Below, piece by piece: positions 17,534 to 26,148 of a DNA stretch of 64,000 nt; the first letter of the stretch is position 1; the number at the start of each line of letters is the position of its first letter. A program made the translations under genes and the position numbers. The notes under the pieces are model-generated. The model made no database searches. It was not told the origin of the DNA and saw only the letters and a program-made list of their open reading frames with translations. The stretch is from Humibacter ginsenosidimutans (GTDB lineage Bacteria > Actinomycetota > Actinomycetes > Actinomycetales > Microbacteriaceae): contig NZ_CP042305.1 in the NCBI RefSeq assembly GCF_007859675.1, positions 372,001 through 436,000 of the forward strand, given 5' to 3'.

Positions 17534-19117
17534 TCAGCGCTCGCCAGAGCGACGAGTGCGTGAGCGCGGCATCGTGATCGCCGAGACCACCAGCGCTCCC
17601 AGTCCGAGACCGCAGACCAGCAGTTCGAGAACGCCGCTGAGCAGGGTGGCGGGGGTCGTCGTGGTGCCGAGCGGAACATCCGCGACCATGGCACCCGGCT
17701 CATAGGCCGGGATCTGCGCGATCGTGTGCCCGTCGGGATCGATGATCTGGCTCGTGCCGACCGTGGAGATGTTCACGAGGCTGCGGCCGGTCTCGATCGC
17801 CCTGAGGCGGGCGATGGCCAGCTGCTGCATGTTCTCCTTCGTGCGGCCGAAGTCGGCGTTGTTCGTCTGCGCCAGGATGATCTGGGCTCCGCCGTTCATC
17901 ATCTCGGTGATCAGCCGGTCGTCGACGATGTCGAAGCAGATCGAGATGCCCGCCTTCACGCCGTTGACGTCGAAGACGTTGCTGCGAGTGCCGGGCGTGT
18001 ACTGGCGCTGGATGAGCCCCAGGAGGCCGGGAGCGAAGGGCATCCAGAACGAGCGGTCGGGCACGTACTCGCCGAAGGGCACCGGATGCTTCTTGTCGTA
18101 GTAGGCGACGGCGCCCTTGCCGGCCTTCCAGAGCAGCGACGTGTTGTAGTACTTGCCGTGCCGACGCGTGATGGTGCCGACGATCATCGGCGCGTTCAGC
18201 CTGGTGCTCAGGTCGTCGAGCGTGTCGGCCGACCACCAGTACCGCGTCGGGTCCCAGTCGGCGCTGCCCTCCGGCCACACCACCATGTCGACCTTCTGTC
18301 CGATGAGCGCCTGGGTCGCCTTGACCTGCGCGTTCATCACATCGCCTTGCTTCGCGTGATCGAAATATCCGGCCGGACCGTTGCCCTGCACGGCGCCCAC
18401 CCTCGTCGTGCCCGAGGTCGCCGCGGGCCACAACGGCACGGCGAACACGAGGCAGATGGCGACCACGGCGACGCCTGCGCGGGCGAGCGGGCGCGCCGCC
18501 GCGGCATCCACACGGTGTCGGGCCGGCCACGCGAGGGGATCGCGTCGGTAACGCACGCATTCGATCGCGAGTGCCACGATCCAGACGATCAGGAACGAGA
18601 CGCAGGAGACGCCGAACCACGCGACGAGGTGCGCGAGCGGGCTCTGCGACTGCGAGAGGGCCGCACGGCCCCACGCGAAGCCGCCGTACGGCCAGTTGCC
18701 GGAGACCCACTCCCGCGCCGTCCAGAGGCCGGCTACGGCCATCGGCAGCACCCCGAGTCGGCCGGGTGCGGAGGGGAAGGCTCGCGGGATCCAGCGGTAC
18801 GCCAGTGCGATCGCCACCGCTCCGGCCGCGAACAGCAGCGACTCGAAGACGGACAGGGCGATCCACGGGACGGGACCGAGGTACAGCGCGGTCCACGACA
18901 CCTGCGTGAGATAGAAGGTGAGTCCGGAGAGGAAGCCGACGAGGATCGCGCCGCCCACGGAACGGCCGATCAGGGCGACCAGCATGAGCGCCAGACCGAC
19001 GAAGGCCAGCGGCCACACGTCGATCGCGGGGAATGCACCGTCGTAGACGACTCCCCCGCCCGCTCCGACGACGACCGCGAGCCAGAGCGGGAGCGGCGCG
19101 CGCGAGGGAGGATTCAC
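17534..19117 (-). CDS. lnt: Apolipoprotein N-acyltransferase
   Basis: Adds the third acyl chain to the N-terminal Cys of lipoproteins in the membrane. The 527-residue protein has about six hydrophobic segments in the first 225 residues, then a nitrilase-like domain facing the outside. The catalytic triad is recognisable: Glu in VVWPEGSADWDP, Lys in YYDKKHPVPFGEYVP and Cys in ISICFDIVDDRL. A last hydrophobic segment (LLSGVLELLVCGLGLGALVV) lies at the C-terminus. Triacylated lipoproteins such as the LysM and FKBP lipoproteins in this window are plausible substrates. Length and motifs are normal. Confidence 0.95.
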   Translation of the reverse strand: MNPPSRAPLPLWLAVVVGAGGGVVYDGAFPAIDVWPLAFVGLALMLVALIGRSVGGAILVGFLSGLTFYLTQVSWTALYLGPVPWIALSVFESLLFAAGAVAIALAYRWIPRAFPSAPGRLGVLPMAVAGLWTAREWVSGNWPYGGFAWGRAALSQSQSPLAHLVAWFGVSCVSFLIVWIVALAIECVRYRRDPLAWPARHRVDAAAARPLARAGVAVVAICLVFAVPLWPAATSGTTRVGAVQGNGPAGYFDHAKQGDVMNAQVKATQALIGQKVDMVVWPEGSADWDPTRYWWSADTLDDLSTRLNAPMIVGTITRRHGKYYNTSLLWKAGKGAVAYYDKKHPVPFGEYVPDRSFWMPFAPGLLGLIQRQYTPGTRSNVFDVNGVKAGISICFDIVDDRLITEMMNGGAQIILAQTNNADFGRTKENMQQLAIARLRAIETGRSLVNISTVGTSQIIDPDGHTIAQIPAYEPGAMVADVPLGTTTTPATLLSGVLELLVCGLGLGALVVSAITMPRSRTRRSGER

Positions 19118-19206
19118 GATCTTTCAGCCTAGGTGACGGCACGGCCCGGAATGCGCGTGAGAGCTATGAGCGGGCTGCGGAGAAGCCGGGCATCGCCGAA
19201 CGGGCG

Positions 19207-21636
19207 TCAGGCGACTCCGGAGTAGGCGACGATGCCACGGCGCACGGCGACGAGCGCATCGCGTGCGACGATGGCCAGCGTGCCGGTCGCGACGCCGCTG
19301 AGCTGGTCGAGGAGGTCGATGACCTGCTTCGACCAGCGCACGAAGTCACCGGCCGGCAGGTCGGCCTCGGTGAGCACGGAGGCGAGCGAACGTCCGGATG
19401 CCCATTCGAACATCGCCACGCACAACCCGGTGGCCAGCGGCTCGCTGCCGGGGAGGCGGTGGGATCGTTCGACATCGTCGAGACGCGCCCAGAGCTCCTC
19501 CGTCTTCTGCAGCGCGCCGCGGAACGCGCCACGCGGCAGATAGCGCTCAGAGGGGTTCTGCTCGTCCCTGCGCGGCTCGTAGACGATGGCACAGGCCATG
19601 GCGGCGAGTCCAGGGACGTCGAGCTCCCGCCACGCGCCGCGACGCAGGCATTCCGCGACCAGGAGGTCGCGCTCCCCGTAGATGCGGCCGAGCACGTGCG
19701 CGTGCTGGGTCGGAACGATCTCGCCGCCGCGATCGGCGAGATAGCCCAGTTCGAGGAGCACGTCGCCCACGCGGTCGAAGACCGTGGCGACGGCGCCGGT
19801 GCGGGTGTGGATCTGACGGGTGAGGGCATCCGTCTCGCGCTTCAGACGCCACCAGCGCTCCGCCCAGCGGGCGTGCTGCTCGCGTTCTGCGCAGCCGTGG
19901 CAGGGATGCTGTTTCATGCGTCTGCGCACGTCCGCCAGTTCGTGCGCGCGCCGTTCCCTCGCCGCCGCACTCTGCGAGGAAGCCTTGGCGCCCTTGCGCT
20001 CCAGATCGCTGAGCTCGCGGCGCAGGGCTGCATACTCGGCGAAGTCGCCGAGATGGCACTGCATGGCCCGCTCGTAGCCGGCGAGCGATTCCTCCTGCTT
20101 GCGCACGGTGCGCGCCAGGTCGACCACCGCCCTGTCGGCCTGGAACTGTGCGAACGACGACTCGAGGATCTCCCTGGTGCGCTCGCGACCGAACTGGGCG
20201 ACGAGGTTCACCGCCATGTTGTAGGTGGGCCGGAAGCTCGAGTTGAGCGGGTAGCTGCGGCGGGATGCCAGCGCTGCGACGGCCTGCGGATCGAGCCCGT
20301 CTCGCCACTGGATGACGCAGTGCCCCTCGACATCGATGCCGCGTCGACCAGCACGCCCCGTGAGCTGCGTGTACTCCCCCGGCGTGATCGGCACGCGGGC
20401 CTCGCCGTTGAACTTCTCCAGCCGCTCCAGCACCACGGTGCGGGCCGGCATGTTGATGCCGAGCGCGAGGGTCTCGGTGGCGAACACCACCTTGACGAGC
20501 TTGCGCTGGAAGAGCTCCTCCACGACCTCCTTGAACGCCGGGATCAGGCCGGCATGGTGGGCTGCGACGCCGCGTTGCAGGCCCTCCAGCCACTCCCAGT
20601 AGCCGAGCACGGCCAGGTCTTCGTCGGCGATCGTGCGGCACCGCTCCTCCGCCACACGGCGGATCTCCTCGCGCTCGTGCGCTTCGGTGAGCCGGATGCC
20701 CGATCGGAGAACCTGAGACACCGCCTGATCGCATCCCGCCCTGCTGAACACGAAGGCGATGGCCGGCAGGAGGTTGCGGTCGTCGAGCAACCTGATCACC
20801 TCTGGCCGGTCCAGTCGGCCGGAGTCGGGCCTTCCTCCTCGGCCGTGCCGTCTGCCGCGGTCGCCGAACTGTCGCGATCCGGAAGGGCGGCCACCGACCC
20901 TGGCCATCTGCACCAGCTCGGGGTTGACCTTGTTCGCCGCGCCTCTCGATGCCGATTCGAACAGGTCGACGAGCCGCTGTCGCACCAGCACGTGCTGCTC
21001 GAGGGGCACGGGCCTGCTCTCCGAGACGACCACGTCGGTGTCGCCCCGCACGGCCTGCAGCCAGTCGCCGAACTCCTCGGCGTTCGACACCGTCGCGCTG
21101 AGTGAGACCAGCCGCACCTCGGCGGGCAGGTGGATGATGACCTCCTCCCACACCGCACCGCGGAATCGGTCGGCGAGGTAGTGCACCTCGTCCATCACGA
21201 CATACGCGAGATCGGCGAGCAGGTCGGAGTCCGCGTAGAGCATGTTGCGCAGCACCTCGGTGGTCATGACCACCACGCGCGCGCCGGCGTTCACGTTCGT
21301 GTCGCCGGTGAGCAGGCCGACGGCATCCGTGCCGTAGTCGTCGACGAATTCCTGGTACTTCTGGTTCGACAGCGCCTTCATGGGCGTCGTGTAGAAGACC
21401 TTGGCGGTGGGATGCCGCATCGCGAGCGCCACGGCGAACGCAGCGACCACGGTCTTGCCTGCCCCCGTCGGCGCGGCGACCAGCACGCTGCGGCCGTCTT
21501 CGAGGCTCGCGCACGCCTCCCGCTGGAACGGGTCGAGGTCGAACGACTGCTCACGGCGGAAGTCTTCGAGGCGTGGATGCCCGACCCGGCTTCGCGACGC
21601 CGCGAAGCGTTCCGCCGGCGAGAGCTGATCCGTCAC
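19207..21636 (-). CDS. helY: HelY-type DEAD/DEAH-box RNA helicase (Ski2/Mtr4-like)
   Basis: A superfamily 2 ATP-dependent helicase related to Ski2/Mtr4, about 810 residues. Helicase motifs are clear: LVAAPTGAGKTVVAAFA (Walker A, ~residue 55), TTPMKALSNQK, GDTNVNAGARVVVMTTEVLR, VVMDEVHYLADRFRG (DEVH) and LSATVSNAEEF in the first RecA domain. ETLALGINMPARTVVLE and QLTGRAGRRGID are in the second. A C-terminal DSHCT-like helical domain follows. Two GTG starts are possible; 21636 (VTDQLSPAERF) has GGTGGAG upstream, and 21645 adds three residues. The tatA-tatC-helY order is a conserved actinobacterial arrangement. Confidence 0.93.
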   Translation of the reverse strand: MTDQLSPAERFAASRSRVGHPRLEDFRREQSFDLDPFQREACASLEDGRSVLVAAPTGAGKTVVAAFAVALAMRHPTAKVFYTTPMKALSNQKYQEFVDDYGTDAVGLLTGDTNVNAGARVVVMTTEVLRNMLYADSDLLADLAYVVMDEVHYLADRFRGAVWEEVIIHLPAEVRLVSLSATVSNAEEFGDWLQAVRGDTDVVVSESRPVPLEQHVLVRQRLVDLFESASRGAANKVNPELVQMARVGGRPSGSRQFGDRGRRHGRGGRPDSGRLDRPEVIRLLDDRNLLPAIAFVFSRAGCDQAVSQVLRSGIRLTEAHEREEIRRVAEERCRTIADEDLAVLGYWEWLEGLQRGVAAHHAGLIPAFKEVVEELFQRKLVKVVFATETLALGINMPARTVVLERLEKFNGEARVPITPGEYTQLTGRAGRRGIDVEGHCVIQWRDGLDPQAVAALASRRSYPLNSSFRPTYNMAVNLVAQFGRERTREILESSFAQFQADRAVVDLARTVRKQEESLAGYERAMQCHLGDFAEYAALRRELSDLERKGAKASSQSAAARERRAHELADVRRRMKQHPCHGCAEREQHARWAERWWRLKRETDALTRQIHTRTGAVATVFDRVGDVLLELGYLADRGGEIVPTQHAHVLGRIYGERDLLVAECLRRGAWRELDVPGLAAMACAIVYEPRRDEQNPSERYLPRGAFRGALQKTEELWARLDDVERSHRLPGSEPLATGLCVAMFEWASGRSLASVLTEADLPAGDFVRWSKQVIDLLDQLSGVATGTLAIVARDALVAVRRGIVAYSGVA

Positions 21637-21684
21637 GTTCTCCACCCTACGGCCCGTGTGTCCGGTGCCGTCGGCCGAGCGGGC

Positions 21685-22479
21685 TCAGGATGCCAGCTCG
21701 GCCTCGATGTCGAGGGCTCGCTTCGCGACTCGACGGTCGTGCAGCCAGGCGACCCCGTACGCGAGGAGGTACAGGACCACCAGCGGGATGGCCAGCAGGA
21801 ACATGGAGACGACGTCGGCCGACGGCGTGGCGATGGCCGTGAAGACCATGATCGTGAGGATGGCCCAGCGCCAGGACTTGATGATCGACTTCGCGCTGAT
21901 GACCCGCATGAAGTTCAGCAGCACGAGGAAGACCGGCAGAACGAACGCGATGCCGACGACGATGATCAGCTTCAGCACGAAGTTGAAGTAGTCCGACGCC
22001 ACCAGCAGCGTCGTCTCGCCGTTGGGAACGAAGCTCGTGAGCACGCGAACGATGTGCGGAACGACCCACCAGCCGGCGGCGCAGCCGGCGAGGAAGAGGG
22101 GGACGGCCGTGAAGAAGAACCCGAAGGTGTAGCCCTTCTCCTTGCGGGTCAGACCCGGCGTGAGGAACGCGAAGATCTGGTACAGCCACAGCGGCGACGT
22201 GATGATGATGCCGATGTACACGCTGAGCTGCAGTCGCAGGTCGAACGCCGCGGTGACGTTCGGCCAGTTGATGCTCGCGTGCTGCGACTTTGCGATCTCG
22301 TGCACCGGGAGGCTGATGGCGTCCCAGACGAAGGGATACAGGAACCAGCCGGCAATGGCGCCGACAGCGATGCCTCCGGCGATCCAGAAGAACCGGTTCT
22401 TCAGCTCGCGGAGGTGAGACCCCAGCGACATCCTGCCTTCGGGGTTGCTGCCGCGCTTGGTTCGAGCGGCGGTGCTCAC
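21685..22479 (-). CDS. tatC: Sec-independent (twin-arginine) translocase subunit TatC
   Basis: Receptor subunit of the Tat system that exports folded proteins with RR signal peptides. The 264 residues contain six membrane segments and the family signatures MSLGSHLRELKNRFFW at the N-terminus, SPLWLYQIFAFLTPGLTRKEKGYTF in the middle and ATPSADVVSMFLLAIPLVVLYLLAYG at the end. The gene starts 5 bases after the tatA stop. The Rieske protein QcrA, encoded at the start of this window, is a typical Tat substrate. Confidence 0.97.
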   Translation of the reverse strand: MSTAARTKRGSNPEGRMSLGSHLRELKNRFFWIAGGIAVGAIAGWFLYPFVWDAISLPVHEIAKSQHASINWPNVTAAFDLRLQLSVYIGIIITSPLWLYQIFAFLTPGLTRKEKGYTFGFFFTAVPLFLAGCAAGWWVVPHIVRVLTSFVPNGETTLLVASDYFNFVLKLIIVVGIAFVLPVFLVLLNFMRVISAKSIIKSWRWAILTIMVFTAIATPSADVVSMFLLAIPLVVLYLLAYGVAWLHDRRVAKRALDIEAELAS

Positions 22480-22484
22480 GGCTG

Positions 22485-22724
22485 CTAGATCTTGTCGGCC
22501 GGCTTGTCAGCAGTCGTGGACTCGGCCTTGGCGTCGGTCTTCGCTGACTTCGCCGCCTCTGCTGCCTCGTCCTCTTCCTGGCCGTCGCGGATCTCCTTCT
22601 TGAAGATGCGCGTCGACTGGCCGATGCTGCGGGCCAACGCCGGCAGGCGCGTGGCGCCGAACAGGAGCACGATGATGAGCAGGATGATCCAGATGTGCCA
22701 TCCGCTGAACAGGTCGCCAAGCAT
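22485..22724 (-). CDS. tatA: Twin-arginine translocase subunit TatA
   Basis: Pore-forming Tat component of 79 residues: an N-terminal membrane helix (WHIWIILLIIVLLFGATRLP), the FG hinge, an amphipathic helix (ALARSIGQSTRIFKKEIRD) and a charged Lys/Glu/Ala-rich tail. ATG at 22724 (MLGDLFSGWH) is the natural start; 16 more in-frame residues upstream are not TatA-like. It begins 1 base after the stop of the small membrane protein gene and is followed by tatC. Confidence 0.95.
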   Translation of the reverse strand: MLGDLFSGWHIWIILLIIVLLFGATRLPALARSIGQSTRIFKKEIRDGQEEDEAAEAAKSAKTDAKAESTTADKPADKI

Positions 22725-22725
22725 G

Positions 22726-23082
22726 TCAGTTTCGCTTTCGAAGTAGGTAGGAGTACCGACTCGGGTCGGCACTCACCAGAAGTTTACCGCGTCGGATCCG
22801 CGCTTCCCGTCGAGTATGCCTGATCGTTGCATTGCGTGCGCGCCGCTCCTCCCAGCTCTGCGCGTATTCCCGGACAGGACCGAGAACTGCGGGATGGAAC
22901 GGCGGCTCGGTTTCGTCGTCACCGAACCGTCTGGACAGCGCGTCGGCCTTGTCGGTGAGCTCGCCCAGGGCGTTGAAGGCGGCCATCAGCTTGACGAACA
23001 GGCGATAGCCGAGCCACGCCAGCATGCCGAGCAGGGCGAGCACGAGCACGACCCAGATGACGACCCACGACCACCACGGCAT
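22726..23082 (-). CDS. Small membrane protein, conserved hypothetical
   Basis: A 118-residue protein with one N-terminal membrane helix (WVVIWVVLVLALLGMLAWLGYRLFV), a helical segment (LMAAFNALGELTDKADALSRRF) and a basic C-terminus (EERRARNATIRHTRREARIRRG). I do not recognise a named family. It sits between pafC and tatA in one tightly packed series of genes, 3 bases after pafC and 1 base before tatA. Proteins of this type are common at this position in related actinobacteria. A role linked to Tat or the cell envelope is a guess from position only. Confidence 0.75.
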   Translation of the reverse strand: MPWWSWVVIWVVLVLALLGMLAWLGYRLFVKLMAAFNALGELTDKADALSRRFGDDETEPPFHPAVLGPVREYAQSWEERRARNATIRHTRREARIRRGKLLVSADPSRYSYLLRKRN

Positions 23083-23085
23083 GGC

Positions 23086-24090
23086 TCAACCCTCTTCGTC
23101 GTCGGCGGACGTCGTCTCGGCGTACCGTGCGGCACCGGCGGATGCCCAGGCGGCGACGGCCGCGCGGGCCTCGGGCGGCGCCGTCACGGTGAGCTGCCCC
23201 GCGAACCTCGCCACCATGCGCTTGAGGCCGTGGTAATGGGCGACGCGCACCCTGGTGTGCACGATGTCGCCGTCGGGCTCGCGCGGCGCGTCGTCGGGCA
23301 CGTAGTCGGCGATGAGCGGCAGCGTTGCGGCGGCGACATCGACGGAGACCGTGAGGTCGTCCGGCGAACCCTGGAACAGGCGTTCGGGAAGCACGACCCG
23401 CTCGGCGTGCTCGCTGATCGGGCGCGTGGTCTTCACGAGCTGGTCGATGCGGTCGAGGCGGAAGGTGCGCACAGCCTTGCGCAGGTGGCACCAGCCGCGC
23501 AGGTACCAGTCGTCGTTGACCGACTCGATGCGCAGCGGGTCGACGCTGCGGCGCTCGGAGTCGCCGCGGGCGCTCACGTAATCGAACTCCAGCTGCGTGT
23601 GGTCCCCGATGGCCGCGCGCACCGTGGCGATGGTGTCGCGGAGTCCGGCGGGGGTGACGGCGACCTGCGCGGCGCCCGCGGCTGTGCCGCGCTCGAGCTT
23701 GGCCATGAGGGATGCCATCGCGTCGCGGTCGGCATGCTCGGGCAGCGCACTCAGATACTGAAGCCCAGCGATGAGTGCGGCGGCCTCGCGCGCAGACAGG
23801 CGCGGGGTGTCGTCGATGGCGACCGTGTGCGTGAGCACGATCGTGTCGCGGTCCTCGAGCGCGTCCCAGTCGATGTCGAACAGGTCGCCGGCGAGGTAGG
23901 CGCGCGACTCGCCCGGCAGACCGGACACCGCGATGAGATGCACGGCGTCGCGGATCTGCTTGGGAGTGACCTCGAACGCGGCTGCGGCATCCTTCACCGG
24001 CACCGAGTCGTGGTCCATCAGGTACGGGATGAGCGAGAGCAGGAGGGCGAGCTTGTCGCGGGCATCGCGCTGCTGGGCGGGCTCAGCCAT
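23086..24090 (-). CDS. pafC: WYL-domain transcriptional regulator PafC-like
   Basis: A 334-residue regulator with an N-terminal winged-helix region (DKLALLLSLIPYLMDHDSVPVKDAAAAFEVTPKQIRDAV), a central helical part and a WYL domain (VNDDWYLRGWCHLRKAVRTFRLDRID), then a C-terminal WCX extension. In mycobacteria the PafB-PafC pair activates LexA-independent DNA-damage genes, sensing single-stranded DNA through the WYL domains. Its start overlaps pafB by 8 bases, so the two are made together. The intact Trp-Tyr-Leu signature is present in this member. Confidence 0.92.
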   Translation of the reverse strand: MAEPAQQRDARDKLALLLSLIPYLMDHDSVPVKDAAAAFEVTPKQIRDAVHLIAVSGLPGESRAYLAGDLFDIDWDALEDRDTIVLTHTVAIDDTPRLSAREAAALIAGLQYLSALPEHADRDAMASLMAKLERGTAAGAAQVAVTPAGLRDTIATVRAAIGDHTQLEFDYVSARGDSERRSVDPLRIESVNDDWYLRGWCHLRKAVRTFRLDRIDQLVKTTRPISEHAERVVLPERLFQGSPDDLTVSVDVAAATLPLIADYVPDDAPREPDGDIVHTRVRVAHYHGLKRMVARFAGQLTVTAPPEARAAVAAWASAGAARYAETTSADDEEG

Positions 24091-25087
24091 GGGCGTCCAC
24101 CCCCTCCGAGTGCGTCGCGAGTGTCGTGGCCAGCCGTTCGCGCACCGCCTGCACGAGCCGTGGCGGCCACACCACGCGAACCTCAGGGCCGTAGCCGGCG
24201 AGCTCGTCGGCGAGCAGCGCCGTGTCGGAATAGTGCACGAGGAGGTTGCCCTCGTCGTTCACCCTGGTGTCTTCGCGCTTGGTGAGGCGGACCCAGGCAT
24301 CGGTCGCCGCGACGACGTCGAGCTCTGCCGCGTTGCGTTCCCAGATGGCCTGCAGCTCGTCCATCGCCCTTGCGGCGTAGTCCGTTCCATGGCGTTCGAA
24401 CGCGATCTGCGTCACCCGCGGACGACCGATGATGCGGGAGATGAGGAACGTGCGCGGCGCATCGGCTCCCCTGTCGTGAGCGTGCAGCAGCCATCGTCCG
24501 TGGAACTGCACGAGTGCGAGGGGCTCGACGGAACGCTTCGTCGGCAGGCCCTCCCCTGGTTTGAGGTATTCGAAGTTCACGACCACGCTGCGTTCGAGGG
24601 CGACCTCGAGCGGCTCGAACGCGGCCTCGCGGATGCGCACCTGCGGGGCAAAGCCGACGAGCGGATCGTCTGCTTCGACCCCCAGCGTGCGCAGCTTCAT
24701 GATCGCGCGTCGCGAGTCGGCCGACAGCGATCCCTCACGCCAGACTCTGGCTGCGAGGCGCAGCAACGCCATCTCCTGGGCGGAGAACTCGATGTCGGCG
24801 GGGAGATCGTATGCCGCTTTCGGAATGCGATACCGCAGTGCTTGGTTGTTGCCGGGATCGCCGGGGTCTTCGACGGTCTCCAGCGGGATGCCGAGCTCTC
24901 GGATGTCGTCTTTGTCGCGTTCGAACTGCCGCTCGAGCGCACTGTTGTCGCCGCCCTCGCGGAACCGTGAGCTGTAGCCCTGAACGCTGGAGAGGATCTC
25001 GTTCTTCGTCAGTCCCTGTTCGGTCGCGACGAGGGTGAGCACGAGCGAGAACAGCCGCTCCTCGACGGGGACCTTCTGTGGGGACAC
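24083..25087 (-). CDS. pafB: WYL-domain transcriptional regulator PafB-like
   Basis: Partner of the following gene, 334 residues. N-terminal helix-turn-helix region: VEERLFSLVLTLVATEQGLTKNEIL; the WYL segment reads GRWLLHAHDRGADAPRTFLISRI, with Trp-Leu-Leu in place of Trp-Tyr-Leu. PafBC is the main LexA-independent activator of the DNA-damage response in mycobacteria, so it may act on the repair genes at 37318-44219. In species with pupylation this gene lies beside pafA and the proteasome genes; here the next gene upstream is the FKBP lipoprotein, only 71 bases away. Confidence 0.92.
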   Translation of the reverse strand: MSPQKVPVEERLFSLVLTLVATEQGLTKNEILSSVQGYSSRFREGGDNSALERQFERDKDDIRELGIPLETVEDPGDPGNNQALRYRIPKAAYDLPADIEFSAQEMALLRLAARVWREGSLSADSRRAIMKLRTLGVEADDPLVGFAPQVRIREAAFEPLEVALERSVVVNFEYLKPGEGLPTKRSVEPLALVQFHGRWLLHAHDRGADAPRTFLISRIIGRPRVTQIAFERHGTDYAARAMDELQAIWERNAAELDVVAATDAWVRLTKREDTRVNDEGNLLVHYSDTALLADELAGYGPEVRVVWPPRLVQAVRERLATTLATHSEGVDAHG

Positions 25088-25158
25088 GCAGGCAATCCTA
25101 AGGTCTGTTGACGCACCGGCGGGCGGCGATCCGGTCCCCGTAGGGGACGTGCTCGGTG

Positions 25159-26088
25159 CTACTTGGCGATGCCGAGGATGTCGATGACGTACGCCGTGGC
25201 GTTGCTTCCCGGCGTGACGACGATCAGCTGGGTGCCCACCTTCTCACCGATCAGCTTGTTCGTCACGGTCGTGGGCACGGAGCCGTCAGTGGCAGGCCAG
25301 ATGTCGGCCGAGCCGTTCTGCCAGCTCGAGGAGGCGACGGTGTCGGGGCTGTTCCACGCGACCGCCGTGTAGTTGACGACCGTGTAGTCGCCCTTCTTCA
25401 CCGTCTCGCCCGAACCCTGCTTGAGGATCGCCGTCGACAGCGTCTTGGGGGCGTCGTGAGACGGGATCTTGATGCCGGGCTGACCGTTCGGTGCGAGAAC
25501 GACGGTCGGCATGCCGGGCTGACCGGGCCGCGGGGTGCCGTCGGCGCGGGCGAGGAAGGCCTTCTTCACGGTCGCGACCGCCACCACCGTGGACGACGCG
25601 GGGATGTTCAGCTGTGCCTCTTTGCCGAGCACCTGCGTCACCGTTCCGGTGACCGCGATACGCGAGCCGACGGTGCTGCACAGCAGCGCCTTCTGCAGGC
25701 CGGGGAGCTGGCTGCCCGAGGTGCTCGCACTGATCATGCCGCCCTGTGCGGCGGTGACGACGGCCTTGCCCGTCAGCCCGTTGAAGATTCCGACGTCGAG
25801 GATGACCGGCTGACCGTCGACGATCTCGGCGCCCTTGCCGCTGGTCAACGTGCTCTTCTGCAGCGAGTCGGCGTGCAGCGGCTTCGGGAACTTCCAGCTC
25901 GAGGCGGTGGCCGTGCCCGACGAAGGAATGAGCTCGGAGGCCGCGCCGGGCTGTACGCAGTCGCCACTGCCTGCGGCGGAGCATCCCGTGAGCCCCACCG
26001 CGACGATCGCCGCCGCCACCGCGACGGTGCCGAGTCGGCGGGTGCGGGAGGTGCGTTCGGATGCTCTGCGTGCCAGAAGAGTGCGCAC
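25159..26088 (-). CDS. FKBP-type peptidyl-prolyl cis-trans isomerase lipoprotein
   Basis: An exported 309-residue lipoprotein. The GTG start at 26088 (VRTLLARRASERTSRTRR) gives a short basic N-terminus, a hydrophobic stretch AVAAAIVAVGLTGC with a lipobox Cys, and a mature region with two FKBP-like segments. The second (TLSTAILKQGSGETVKKGDYTVVNYTAVAW ... FPxGS-like VPTTVTNKLIGEKVGTQLIVVTP) keeps the FKBP strand pattern; the first is more diverged. It would assist folding of exported proteins. The gene lies between pafB and trmI in the position where FKBP genes flank the proteasome cluster in relatives. Confidence 0.87.
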   Translation of the reverse strand: MRTLLARRASERTSRTRRLGTVAVAAAIVAVGLTGCSAAGSGDCVQPGAASELIPSSGTATASSWKFPKPLHADSLQKSTLTSGKGAEIVDGQPVILDVGIFNGLTGKAVVTAAQGGMISASTSGSQLPGLQKALLCSTVGSRIAVTGTVTQVLGKEAQLNIPASSTVVAVATVKKAFLARADGTPRPGQPGMPTVVLAPNGQPGIKIPSHDAPKTLSTAILKQGSGETVKKGDYTVVNYTAVAWNSPDTVASSSWQNGSADIWPATDGSVPTTVTNKLIGEKVGTQLIVVTPGSNATAYVIDILGIAK

Positions 26089-26148
26089 GATTCCTCTTTC
26101 GGTGAGGGACGACGGGGGGCTCGGGCGGCAGGCGCCCGGCAACCCATG